Shown in pieces: positions 44,666 to 55,864 of a stretch of 64,000 bases of DNA. The translations under genes and the position numbers were made by a program. The number at the start of each line of letters is the position of its first letter. The first letter of the stretch is position 1. This DNA comes from Costus lasius (taxonomy: Eukaryota; Streptophyta; Magnoliopsida; Zingiberales; Costaceae), in NCBI GenBank assembly GCA_027563935.2, contig CM050450.1, positions 29,127,439-29,191,438 of the forward strand, written 5' to 3'. The notes below the pieces were generated by a model. That model was not told where the DNA came from and did not search any database. It worked only from the letters and a program-made list of their open reading frames with translations.

Positions 44666-46317
44666 CAGATGGAGGGCCTAACACAGCTCTTAGAAGATCC
44701 ACTAGGGCTCGGAGGAAGCCCATCAGGTATGGCTTCACTTAGAGTCCACTTTCCTTTTCAGTACTTTCCTTATTTGCATTGCATGGCATGATAGGTTAGT
44801 TCCACCCTAAAGTCTATCATGTAGTTTACTTTTATAAATGTTGTTGGTAGGTTGTGCATTGTAATGTCATGGTAGGTTAGTGCATGTAGTTTGGATACAT
44901 TAATATTCACCTCAAGGGATACAAATCAGCTAGCTCACCACACTCCAAGAAGCTAGCTCCCATTTTGGAAGGTTCACTTCAAAGTAGTTCAAAGAGAGAC
45001 TTCTAACTCAACTCAACATCAAGCTCCACTTCAATTATTCCCTTCCAATTGAAGAGAGGCCACCCCATGGAATCATTTGCGCCATCTACAACAACAAGGC
45101 TCATCTAGATCCACAATTCAAGGAGGCGCCCATCTAGATCCACAAATCAAGGAGGCGCCCATCTAGATCCACAATTAGGGGAGTTACACCATCAAGATCC
45201 ACAATTAGAGGAAGGCTTATTTCCTTCTTCTCATTGCCGCCCAAGACAACAAGGAAGGTTTTCAAAATTCAAACTCTCCCTCATATGCGCCAACACCTCC
45301 AAGGAAGATAGCCATTTCGAATTCAAAGACTTACCATTTCAGCCATCCAAAGAAGGCAACAAGATCAGCCACTTAATGCCTTGTCTCCATTTTCGAATTT
45401 TCTCCAATTATGTAAGGGGTGCAAGGGGCCAATGACCACCTTGCCCTCATCTTATCCTCATCCCTAAGCTGCCTATAAATGTATCCCCATCGCATCATGT
45501 GCATAGCATTGTTGAATATATTGTTGAATAGTTTCCTAGCCAAACTATGGGTGCTTGTGTTGCCTAGGGTGCTTGTGTCGCCCACACCTTCTTCTTTGGG
45601 TGCTTGTGTCGCCCAAGTCCCCTCATCTTCCCCTTTCTTCCTTCAAGATCCGAGCCTCCCTTCTTCTTCTCCTCGCCCTCCATTCATCAAAGCAAGGCCG
45701 AGAGTCACCACCTTCAAGGCAATAGCATCAAAGAGAACAAGAGCTCAAGATGGCGCAAAGAACATGGATGCATCTCGTGGTCTCCTTCAAGGCAATTCTC
45801 TAAGTTAAGTATTCCATCTTCTTGTGTCTTCTCTTTATACATTTTAAGAACATCTTACTACACATCTCTTGGATTTGTAGGACTTGGCGCAAGGAAGCTT
45901 GGCGCATCCCACTCTCTTGATCTCCCCTCCTTAGATAGTCCTTTACTTTGTTAGCAAGAGAACTTGGAGGATTAGCCTCCCTCTTGACTTTAAGCATTGT
46001 TAAGTTTTAATCTGCTTTATAACTCACCCACGCCTGTGTGGGGTTGCTGAATGCCCTGTGTGTAACCTGCACCTTCCATCAGAGTAGGACCGGTGAAGAA
46101 CGGGAAGGACGGTCCTTCTATTCTCAAGGGCCGCGAGGTGAGTCTTCTTTAAGTTATTGTCATTTCTTTCCTGCAAGTAGTTAATATTCGATTTTCCTAT
46201 TAAAAATACAAAAACATTATTTTCCAACTTCGTTAGTTAAATCGGTTTTCTCTAGTTTATGATAATACCAAAAATATTTTTGAAACTCGTTGTTTGCATG
46301 TTTGTGACCTACCCCTA
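44666..46317. mobile_element. unclassified insertion in C2 gag (about 1.65 kb)
   Basis: The Gag frame is lost after GGTIMSK at about 46318 and resumes at EEATPLLEDMA near 44665. The insert has a plus-strand CCTATAAATG TATA-like box at 45470-45479, an imperfect 29-bp tandem repeat at 45102-45190, and CT-rich stretches, which together suggest LTR or leader sequence of another element. I found no terminal repeats, target duplication or recognisable protein; the limits are accurate only to tens of bases. Confidence 0.45.
45102..45215 (+). repeat. 29-bp tandem repeat, about 3-4 units
   Basis: CATCTAGATCCACAA..CAAG followed by GAGGCGCC occurs at 45102-45130 and 45131-45159. A third unit from 45160 and a fourth from about 45190 (CATCAAGATCCACAATTAG) are degenerate. 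Confidence 0.8.
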
Positions 46318-47037
46318 CATCACATGCCCTTGCTCATGATAGTTCCTCCAGCTGTAGTGTCCACCATCAACTTAGTATTATAATCCAATCCATTATAAAA
46401 GATATGGATTAGAACCCATCTTTCAAGACCATGGTGTGGACACATACGCTGGAGCTCTTTGAAGTGCTCCCAAGGGTCGTAGAGAGATTCTCCCTCTTGT
46501 TGTCCAAAACAAGTAATTCTGTTGCGCAGTTGAACTGTTTTGCTAAGTGAGAAGTATTTGTTCAGAAAAGCTCTGGAAAGCTCGTCCCAGGTGGTAATCG
46601 ATCTTGCTGGTAATGAATACAGCCAAGCTCTCGCACGGTCCCTGAGAGAAAATGGAAAAAGTCTTAGTCTTATTGCGTCAGAAGATACTCCATTAACTTT
46701 AACAGTATCACAGTATTCTAAAAACACAGCTAGATGGAGATTAGGTTCCTGATTTGGGGAATCCCCAAACTGATTTTGTTGGACCATCGTCATCAACGCT
46801 GGCTTGAGCTCAAAATTATTTGCCTCTACATTGGGTCGAACTATGCTTGAATTAGAACCCTGTATATTCGGTACCGTGAAATCACTCAAAGACTAATTTT
46901 TTGCCGCTATTACACCTTCTTCAGAATCGTTTTGAGTCTGAAACTGTAATCTCCTTCGAAGGTGAAATATATGCTCAATTTCTGGGTCATCTGGAAACAA
47001 AGTACCTATACGTGAAATTCTGGGCATGCAACGTGTA
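46318..47037 (-). pseudogene. C2 N-terminal Gag (retrotransposon gag domain)
   Basis: Minus-strand start MPRISRIGTLFPDDPEIEHI at 47037, one in-frame stop (near 46895), then the Gag core to 46318. Core motifs are HLAVFLEYCDTVKVNGVSSD, LRLFPFSLRDRARAWLYSLP, SITTWDELSRAFLNKYFS and ERWVLIHIFYNGL, typical of Ty3/gypsy Gag in plants. The start lies about 135 bp from the primer site. The frame is broken by the insertion at 46317. Confidence 0.8.
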
Positions 47038-47170
47038 AGTCAAGATAGAAAATAAAATAAATAAATAAAATAATAAACAATGAGAAAAATAAAAACCAAA
47101 GCTAAAATAAAAGAAAGCAAAGTGCCTAGTCTTCAAACTTATCTAATAAGTCAATATTAACTAGCCGTAA

Positions 47171-47188
47171 TCCCAGGCAACGACGCCA
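47171..47188 (-). other. primer-binding site, Asp-tRNA type (C2)
   Basis: TGGCGTCGTTGCCTGGGA on the minus strand, two mismatches from the Athila/Calypso form TGGCGCCGTTGCCGGGGA, five bases from the LTR2 end. Confidence 0.75.
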
Positions 47189-47193
47189 AAAAC

Positions 47194-48629
47194 TTGATAT
47201 GCTCCGCAAGTGCACGGATTTATCGAAGTAATAAAAAAGTTATCGTTCCCAATGAGGATTAGGTAGTTAATTACCAACTTCTCAACTTGTTCGAATCTAG
47301 GCGAAATCAAGTAATGGTTTGTGTTTAACTATAAGTACGAGCAATATTAGAAACAACGTTAAGGGGGTTTCAATTTCAGGAAGATCGAGATGTCAGGGCT
47401 TCACCACACTAACAAATACGAATCAAGTAAAGATAACTCTTTGAATAGAAAATATTCATCATGAAAGGAACTTTTCCTAATGTATAGATTACCTCCCCCC
47501 GAAGTATAATTCGGTATCGAATTATGTTAACTCCCTACTCTCGTGACAGTTAACGTAACTAGACCCCTTAAGTTCTATGAAAAGCTTTGTATAACCTTCA
47601 GATGAATCCAAACCACTCCCGTGATTGGATTCGTAGTTTCGATTAAAATAGATCCGATATTGTGATTCACCTCCCGGTACTTCTCGCAACGTCTAATACG
47701 CAATTATACGTGGCCAATGTAAATTATGAACTAAACACAATTTCAATCAAATCATGATAACATAATCAAATAAAAAGAGCAAAAATACAGATTTACTCAT
47801 AAATGTCAGCGGGTAAGCCCTTAATCCTTAAATAGGGTTTACTCGCTCATATCCTTAAATAGCATGTTTACTCGCTCATATTCACTAAGACAATAATTCA
47901 AATAGCTTCCCTTCGATCTGATGATGAAGAAGAACCAATCAAAATTGTATTTTGCGTGAAATATCGCCGGAATCTGCTCGGAAATCAGAAAATTGCCCTA
48001 GTCACCGCCGTCGGTTGTATTCGTCCAAAAAGCTCCCTAAACCCTCAAAAAATCCGATCCTTTATAGCTTGACTGGTTCAAAACCCATCAAAGAGTGTTT
48101 CTGCAAAGTTTAGTTCAAATCCGGCTTGAATCAGGAAAGAATCGAGTGAAAAACTTGACGGGCGGACGTTTTCACGATCCGTAATAAGTTCACGGCCAAG
48201 GCCGTAAAAGCTTCTGTGTGTACAGCTCTTTGTACACAGAAAGTTTCACGGTCCATGATGGATTCACGGCCTCACCCGTGAAAGTTTCTATGCATTTCCA
48301 TACTTAGCCGTTTTTCGCCCTTTGCTCGAACGCAAAATTACGGTCGACCCAGAATTATGGCCACGGCCGTAAATGTTAAATTTTTCACCATTTTCTCTCC
48401 AAATGTAACATGTAAGCTCGTGATCTCTTCGGAAATCATGTTGTGGCTTCAAAACTCATGAAATCCATCATTTTCATGTGTTTTTACCTGCATTTTCAAT
48501 AAAAACAAGAAAAGTGAAGATTCTGTGCCAGGTGAAGTAAAAATACCAAAATTAGCACAAAATCTTGCAATTAAGCCTAAAATTTAGTATAAAATATAGG
48601 TAAAAATGTAGTGTAAATACAACGCATCA
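47194..48629 (-). repeat. LTR2, Athila-like 5' LTR of C2 (about 1436 bp)
   Basis: On the minus strand it runs TGATGCGTTGTATTTACAC...GCGGAGCATATCA, with TGAT/ATCA inverted ends. It precedes the primer site and gag. It contains several ACGG/CCGT motifs at 48165-48375. On the right it abuts the leader of copia relic D, so C2 probably inserted there; no second target copy could be found. Confidence 0.7.
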
Positions 48630-49164
48630 CTGTGCATTATTTTCCCACCCTAGTGGGACACACCTATTTATCTTTAGGAGGTGTGTGGTGACAATGATTT
48701 CCTTAATCCAGTTAAAAACTTGGGTGCGCCCTCGCAAGGAAACTGTTAGCCCTGGGCAGAACGGTCAGGTCGGACTTGACTAGATCTTTCATATGTGTAA
48801 AGAACACATGATGAATATTTCTAGAGGCAACCTCAGGAGGTTTGGGTTTTGTGTTGTTCCAACCCTAGCTCGACAAAAAAATGCTTGAACTATCTTGAGA
48901 AGGGGAATTGCCTAGTTGCAATTGACTGATGTGCCTACCTTGAGAAACATGCATCACCTTGTCCAGTACATCCTGGCCTAGCAGAACGCAAGGCTATGTG
49001 AGAAACAAGGATCTCATCTTACTAGAAAAATTTTATGATTTTCTAAATTGACTTTTGAGGGTTATCAATTCGATAAAATAGTGAGAAATAATCATTTCTT
49101 CGAAGTCAAAATTAAATGATTGAATTATAATACTAATATGCATGTATTTTGTTGTAGATCAAAA
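48630..49164 (+). mobile_element. leader remnant of decayed copia element D (family B relative)
   Basis: Matches the reverse complement of the family B leader around 61500-61885 (CCCACCCT.GTGG, then TATCTTTAG, CTCGCAAGGAAACT, CCCTGGGCA.AACGGT). Its 5' end is cut by LTR2. It leads to ATGTCTACAAACAATGG at 49165, the decayed gag start. Confidence 0.75.
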
Positions 49165-52100
49165 TGTCTACAAACAATGGTAGATTAAAACTGTGATCTG
49201 TCCTCGAGGAGGACGAGTTAGACAAGTATTGTTACATCCGTAATAATTTTTTTTAAAAAAAATATATAATAAATAGGTTGAAAGGATTGATGGGACAAGA
49301 CAATTTTGTCTCATCCCATCCATCCTCTCTCCCACGCTTCCGACCCCACCATAAGTTTACTGTTGTTTATGGGTTGTGGTGTGCAGTGTTGAGCCGGGCT
49401 AGATTAGTAGGCCCAAATTGTCAGGTCTCGTTGGTGGGCTATACGGCTGGGGCCCAGTAGCCTTCGGGACATGACAAGTATCGAAACTTGAGGAGTGACA
49501 TTAAGCTCGAGAGCTGCAACCAGCTTTAGAAAGAGGTGAAGTGAAGGAACCCTTTATCTTCAGGCGAAGTATTTACGTGGTTAAAGTCAACTTGTTTACG
49601 TCTAACACATGGGTATCTGATACCGCATGTGAGTGAATATTTGTATAAGTATGCAAGGGCTTAAAAGAAGTAGAGCAATTTGACTAGGAGAGATTGACCT
49701 ACGAGTCAAAAATAGCACACAAGTTGCTGCCGTGACTATGGGAGACTACACTCTCTCACTACTGTTGGGACTTCAACTAGAGCTAGATCATTGCTACTAT
49801 ATGTCATCGATAACCAAAAAAAATAATATCCATTCCTACCTTGGCGAGGAAGGGATTTAGTTTTGCAATTAAAGAGAACACCTATTTTCTTTTTCATTAG
49901 TAGATGTGTTTTATGGCTCTGGTACACTATGTAATGGATTATATGTCCTAGACATGGATAGCTCTATCTGCAACGTAAATACTAAAAGGATCAAATTGAG
50001 TCGTTCGAACAATTCCTACATATGACATTGTCGTTTAGGCCACATATACAAGGGTCGCATCCAACAACTCCATGCAAATGGGTTCTTGGATTCAACCTTT
50101 AAGGATTTTGACATGTGCGAGCCCTGTTTATTGGGAAAAATGATAAAATTTCCCTTCACCAAGCAAGGTGAGAGGCTATAGGTTTGTTATATCTCATACA
50201 CAGTGATATGTATGGACCATTCAACAAACAGGCCAGAGGAGGATATGTGTACTTCATCACATTTACTGATGCTTTCAATAGATATGGTTATGTCTATCTA
50301 ATGAGACATAAGTCTGAATCCTTGAAAAAATTCAAAGAGTTTAAGGCTGAAGTAGAGAACCAGCTTAATTGATCCATGAAGGCTCTTCGATCTGATCGAG
50401 GTGGAGAGTACTTGAGCCATGAGTTTGCTGACTATCTAAAAGAGTGTGAGATTATCTCACAGCTCACCCCTCTAAGGATGCCCCAGTGGAATGGAGTGTT
50501 TGAGAGGAGGAATTGGGCCCTGCTCGACATGGTCTAGTATATGATAAGTCACACAACTCTGTCTCCATATTTTTGGGGTCATGCATTAGAGGCAGCATCT
50601 AAGACACTGAATAACGTTCCATCCAAAAGTATCCCCAAAACTCCTTTCGAGTTATGGACTGGGAGACAACCTAGGTTAGCATTTAGGTGGATCTAGGGAT
50701 GTGAGGCTTATGTTAAACATTAGGATTTTAGCAAGTTAGAACCTAGATATGATAAATGTGTCTTTGTGGAGGTATCCTAGGGAAACCAAATGATACTACT
50801 TCTTTAATTCTACATAGAACAAAATATTTATTGCTCATAGCATTATTTTTCTCGAAAAAGATTTTCTCTTGAAAGAAGCTAGTGGGCAAAGTTTTGATTT
50901 TGACGAAGTCTAAGGTCAACCACAAGACATAGAGGCTAAGATGGAACTTGAGCCACCTACACAGGTTGTAACCCAACCTGTGGCTCAGACATAGGCTCCA
51001 CGTAGTTCTGAGAGGGTACGTCGTTCACCTGATAGGTATGGGTCACTACCGACTCAACACGATGAGATTCTCATCATTGAGAATGAACCCAAGACCTATG
51101 AGGAAGCGGTCACTAGACCGGACTCCGAGAGAAGAGAATCTAGAAGCTTTGAAAGTATTTCAAGATGAACGATGTCATCCATGTCTATCTTCACGCTATG
51201 AAGACTTGGTTAGGGAAGTATTTCAAGATGAAGACCCATTGAAAGTAACCACATAGCCATCCATTCTTATCTTCTTCTTGAAGTCCCATTTACACCCTAT
51301 GGGTTTTACCCCATTAGGCAGCTCAACCGAAAACGATGTCCCTACTCTTCATGCTATAAAGACTTGGTTAGGGAAGTATTTCAAGATGAAGGACTTAGGG
51401 GAGGCCACCTATATATTGGGCATGAGGATTTACAGGATAAATCCAAGAAGCTCCTTGCCCTGAGTCAAAGTACTTACATCGATAAGTGTTGGCAAGGTTT
51501 TGCTTGGAGAATTTCAAGAAAGGTTACCTTCCCATGAGACACGATATTACTCTTTCCAAGTGCTAGTGTCTCTCTACATAGGTTGATAAAGAGGACATGA
51601 GTCAAGTCCCATATGCTTCTACAGTGGGATCGATGATGTATGTGATATTATGTAGCAAACCAGATGTAGCTTATGCTATGAGCATAACCAGTCGATACCA
51701 ATCCAACCCAGGTGTCCAATATTGGACAGCCATGAAAAATATCATAAAGTATCTAAGGAAGACTAAAGATCTATTCTTAGTCTATGGTGGACAAGAAGAG
51801 CTCGGTGTCCAAGGGTATACTGAAGCTTCTTTCTAGTTAGACCCAGATGACTTTAGATCACAGTCCGACTATGTGTTCATACTGAATAGAGGTGTTGTAT
51901 GCTAGAAAAGCTTCAAGCAGTCCACTGTAGTAGATTCTACAACAAAAGCAGACTATATTATTTTAAGACTATCAAAAAAGTAGTTTGGATTAGGAAGTTC
52001 ATCACTAAACTTTAGGTGGTTACCAATGTTGTGGATCCTATTGAACTCCTCTATGATAACAATGGGGCAATTGCATAGGCCAAGGAACCAAGGTCTCATC

Positions 52101-52282
52101 AAAGATCCAAGCACATACTAAAGTGCTTTCACATGATCTAGGAGATCATTGCCAAAGGTGATGTGAAGATACGCAAAGTCGACACAGAGAACAATCTAGC
52201 AGACCCACTGACCAAGGTTTTGGCGCAGCAGAAGCATGATGGTCATACTAGAGACATGAGGTTGAGATTTCTCAACAACTAG
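49165..52282 (+). pseudogene. gag-pol relic of D, heavily degraded
   Basis: A gag start (49165) is followed by an insertion and then by little more than the end of Gag. Protease WVSDTACE near 49610, integrase core at 50184-50560 (IHSDMYGPFNKQARGGYVYF; later SDRGGEYLSHEF), an RT region reduced and rearranged at 51120-51400, RT/connection at 51597-51836 (MSQVPYASTVGSMMYVI...), and RNase H and tail to a stop at 52280-52282 (LRFLNN). Many stops and frameshifts. An inverted RT piece lies at about 51244-51328. It resembles family B (53870-62273) more than family A. Confidence 0.85.
49230..49472. mobile_element. 243-bp insertion flanked by a 9-bp direct repeat
   Basis: GACAAGTAT stands at 49221-49229 and at 49473-49481. 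The insert begins TGTTACATCCG and ends TTCGGGACAT. It has a long A/T run near 49248-49270 and a GC-rich right half (GGGCTATACGGCTGGGGCCC). A 9-bp duplication is typical of Mutator-like DNA transposons, but the ends show no good terminal inverted repeat. A small solo LTR (TG...CA) is the alternative. Confidence 0.55.
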
Positions 52283-52303
52283 GTCTTAGTGCAAGTGAGG
52301 GAT

Positions 52304-52482
52304 TGTTAGAGTGTGTGCCCTTGGACTTGTTATTGGTTCAAACATTTGTATTATATTTATTTGTTTCTGATATTTATTTATCCTAGCATTGTCATTGTGA
52401 TGGTTTCTATACATCTGTGCATATGTATGTTTACATGATGTCCCTAGTTGAGTATCATAAAATTTTAAATAGACCTATCATT
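52304..52482 (+). repeat. 3' LTR fragment of D
   Basis: GTGCAAGTGAGGGAT, a decayed polypurine tract, precedes TGTTAGAGTGTGTGCCCTTG, comparable with the family B start TGTTGGTGTATATGCCC. The similarity fades near 52480, where Athila-like sequence takes over. Confidence 0.6.
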
Positions 52483-53540
52483 CTTTGAATTCAATTCTCA
52501 AGATTCACAACTTAATCAAATAAAACTTTGCAACTTGTATAAAAATTAGAATTTCAGTCTCATGAATTCATCTAATTTTCCGTTCAAATCTATCATACTT
52601 TTGTTTACATGAATAAGATATCCAAAGTCTTTTTCCACTCAGAATTTTCTTTTTCTTTATTTTTTCCTTTTTATTCTTTTTTGTGTTTTTGATGGCATGT
52701 ACCCACATAGATACACACTTTTTATTTGGGATTTCAACTCTTGTCTTAGGTACCACTGTCAATTTTACACAGTGCCAAGTAGAGGAGTCATTTTCTTTTT
52801 CTTTCTCTCTAATTTTTTTTTCTTTTCAGACTTCAACCCATATCTTCGGTACCACTATCAATTTTACATAGTGCCAAGTAGGGGTGTCTCTCACTATTTT
52901 TGGATTTTGGATTCTTTCTTCCCAACAAATAGCAAATAGACTAAACATCTACTAGACTAATCAATTGACATCAATTCAAAATTACACTCATGCTGATTTT
53001 ATTCAAAAAGTAACTTCACTTTTAAATCAAATTCTTCAAACAATATATCCACCTAAAATCTCATTCATCAACCAATGAAAAATTTCAAAAGCAGATATGT
53101 ATAAGAGAAATAAATTTGACATGATATACCTAGTCCTAATCACAAGCATGAGTTCATTCACCATCAATTGAATTAAACAAGTCATCAACAATAGATAGAT
53201 CAAGGCCATAAATCAATCACATCAATCAAAATTAAACTTATCAATCATCAAATTATATCATCAAAAATATCAAAAACATCATCATGTGTAATACAACCAT
53301 ATCGAAGTAGATCATCAATATCAAACTGTGATAATACAACCCCATCGAAGATCCAAAATCAATATCATCATCATCATACAACCATATCGAAAATAAGAAT
53401 ATAGGCATTTAAAGCAGAGTGAAGTAGCACGGTGGACACAACATGTATGGAGGAACCATTCTTCCCTATAAAACATGAAACATCAATAAGATAAGGAAAA
53501 TGAGATGCAAAAAGTAAAGGGAAAAAATACTCACAAGACT
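52483..53540 (-). mobile_element. Athila-like 3' UTR (fragment C3)
   Basis: AT-rich, no credible coding. It holds two copies, about 112 bp apart, of a block TTTCAACTCTTGTCTTAGGTACCACT / CTTCAACCCATATCTTCGGTACCACT...GTGCCAAGTAG at 52732-52880. A single copy lies at 12322-12385 beside LTR1. Near 53289-53395 a short unit ATACAACC(A/C)(T/C)ATCGAA occurs three times. The LTR that should lie to the left is missing. Confidence 0.6.
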
Positions 53541-53869
53541 CTACTCATCATCTGATCCAATCTCCTCGGTGTCCTGAGCCGTTGTGTCCATCGGATCAAC
53601 ATGTGGCTCTCCCTGGTGCCCTCTATAGTCTCCACCTCTCCTCGAATCTTGGAAGTCAAAGCGCACATATAAGAAGTTGCCCATCTCCTCCATGTAGTTA
53701 CTGAGATGTTCCACATCATAGTGAAGGTGATGCATTAAGTCCTTCATCTGGCCCATGGTATCCATCATCCTCTCCATACGATGTCCTTGGCAATATATCT
53801 CAACGGAGAGTGCTTGGAATCCGGGGTCAAAAGCACTAGACCATCCTCTAGTAGGTCTGTGGGAAGAAT
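53541..53869 (-). pseudogene. C-terminal end of an Athila-type downstream ORF (C3)
   Basis: The minus-strand frame ends EEIGSDDE at 53541. It contains a Met-rich helical stretch (MERMMDTMGQMKDLMHHLHY) like the tail coiled coil of such ORFs. It is cut at 53869 by the family B LTR. The apparent longer frame running past 53870 is a fusion with LTR sequence. Confidence 0.5.
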
Positions 53870-55826
53870 TGTTGGGAAACCCCGGGGACATTTTACAATT
53901 TTTCAGAGTTATAGACATACATTTTTCGCAGCGGAAGAATGTCCCCGAAACAGGCCAGTCCCAAAAACCCAGTGAAGATCGCAAGCAAGGGAATCGACAC
54001 GATGAGTTAGGAAATACCTTAAGAGCAATGTGGAGCGATGCCGATGTAGGCGTCCAAGTGTGCGCCCTCTACAGTCTCGCACACACGGATCTCTTGAGTT
54101 CTCTTCTTCCACGCCCGGTGCTAGCCTCGGGAAGAAGATCCAAGCCTTAGGGAGATGTTTTACTTCTCTTGCGCCACCTAGAGAAAAGATGCGCCAAGTG
54201 AAGAGGGAAAACTACCCATGCCGCCAAGCCCTAGATCTCCTTGCGCCAAGAGGAAAGGAGGAAGAGGCTTGCGGTTATGGCAGAAGGAAGATGCGCCCTT
54301 GCTCCAAGCACTCGCCCCTCTTCTTGTGTTCACGCCTTCAAGGATTGATCACTTACAAGAGGGGGCGACTAGGGTCACATTTATAGGGCAAGAGGCGGTT
54401 AGTGTAATGGCTAGGATCATGACAAGTGTAGGGCTAGGATGAGGTGGTTTGAGACAAGGAAAGTCTCCAAGACATTTCCATAATTCTCATTCAACCTTTC
54501 CTTTTGTTCCCCACGCCTTTCCTTGTGCGCCAAGGCCTTGCCTTGCGCCCCAAGCAATGCCATAGAGGCATGCATTCCATCCTAGGAAGAGAGGGGAGGC
54601 GCCCTTTACTTCCATAATGAAGCAAAGGCGCCAACATGACCCCATTATGCCCCTAGGCGCTTAATGGTTCATGTTTCTCCCCATTATACCCTTTTAGCCT
54701 CTCATCTCTTCATGAGAACGTGTCATTGGGCCTCATTGGATCATGAGCTAGCCCAAACTTCATTACATGGGTTGATTAAGCAATTGGATCCAATCCAATG
54801 CAACCCTAATCCAAATGTGACCAACCATAGTCAAATACGGGTCAACCTGCCAAAAATGAAGTTTGGCTCCAATAACATTCTTTCATCTCATCAGGCCCAT
54901 TGGCACTGATGAAATCTCCCAATTAGATCCGAGTTATCCAATAACTCGATCATAAGGCTTCTCGATCAATACGAGAATTCAAGTGTCAAGGTGTGCGACC
55001 CTGTAGGTTCCTCTGACGCTGGCAGTGCTGACCAGAGGTCATCACAAGCAGTGAGTGGCACCTAGCAGTGCATCGCTGCTACCCAGGTCATTGGAATGGA
55101 TATCGACATCGACATCCCCATCATCGCAACTAGGTACAGATGCATTACAGTCTCTTTGCCGAACTAATATCCGATTGGACAAGTGTGTCACCACTTGTTT
55201 TCATCCAATCACATGGCTATGACTAAAACAGGTTCTCACCTGGGTATGGCCATACACTCTCAGTCATAGAACCATAAAGGAGCTCCATGGATATCATACT
55301 TCCCTAGGGAAGGGGCAAATCCTATGTCTGTCCATTGATCTTCTCATATGGGTCGCGACATGCTCAATAACAACCATTATGACCTCCCAGCTACGGCAAG
55401 GTGTTAGGTTGTATCAAAGCAAGTCCCTAATCATATAGAATGATCAATAACCTCAAGTCAAGGGATCAATGCATCTCCTGTCACTTATGAGGATAACTCA
55501 TGACACCAAGTCATAGCCTCATAGCGGGTCTATCCAGTATATCCCCCAATGATATACCCATGTGTCTGCGTTAGCACCACGTGCCTAACCAGCCCACATA
55601 CCAGTCTCTCAAGTACCAGAGCTGTCTCATATCCACTCAGGTACATCGACTGGGGACATTTATTTGAGCACAGATCCAATCTGTCTCCAGGGACATTATC
55701 ATGTAAGTACACAATCGCAGGTGTAGTCAAAAAATGATAACAACAATGCCAGAAGGATATATAAATATCAATGTCAAGTAGTACATAAGTTGACCAAAAC
55801 TAGGTCCTAGGGCATATACACCAACA
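53870..55826 (-). repeat. 3' LTR of family B element (1957 bp)
   Basis: On the minus strand it runs TGTTGGTGTATATGCCCTAG...GGGGTTTCCCAACA, with perfect TGTTGG/CCAACA inverted ends. It is followed inside by ATCTCCCACTT (polypurine tract, 55827-55837). The segment GTGCGACCCTGTAGGTTCCTC with the following CAGTGAGTGGCACCTAGCA is the counterpart of GTGCGACCCTAAGGGTTTCC...CAGTGAGGGGTATCTAGCA in family A LTRs, showing common descent. Confidence 0.9.
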
Positions 55827-55864
55827 ATCTCCCACTTGCACTAAGACATAGAAGTTGAGGAATC

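Noticed and set aside
45479..45954. Host gene exon in the C2 gag insert
   Set aside because: Overlapping frames rich in Ser, Pro and Arg come from CT-rich sequence; no domain, convincing splice structure or homologous protein is recognisable.
53541..53984. A 147-residue protein crossing 53870
   Set aside because: Its N-terminal third is family B LTR sequence; only the part below 53870 belongs to the Athila-type ORF.
54030..54442. Plus-strand open frames in the family B LTR
   Set aside because: They lie wholly in LTR sequence, have no recognisable motif and are not seen in the other copia LTRs.
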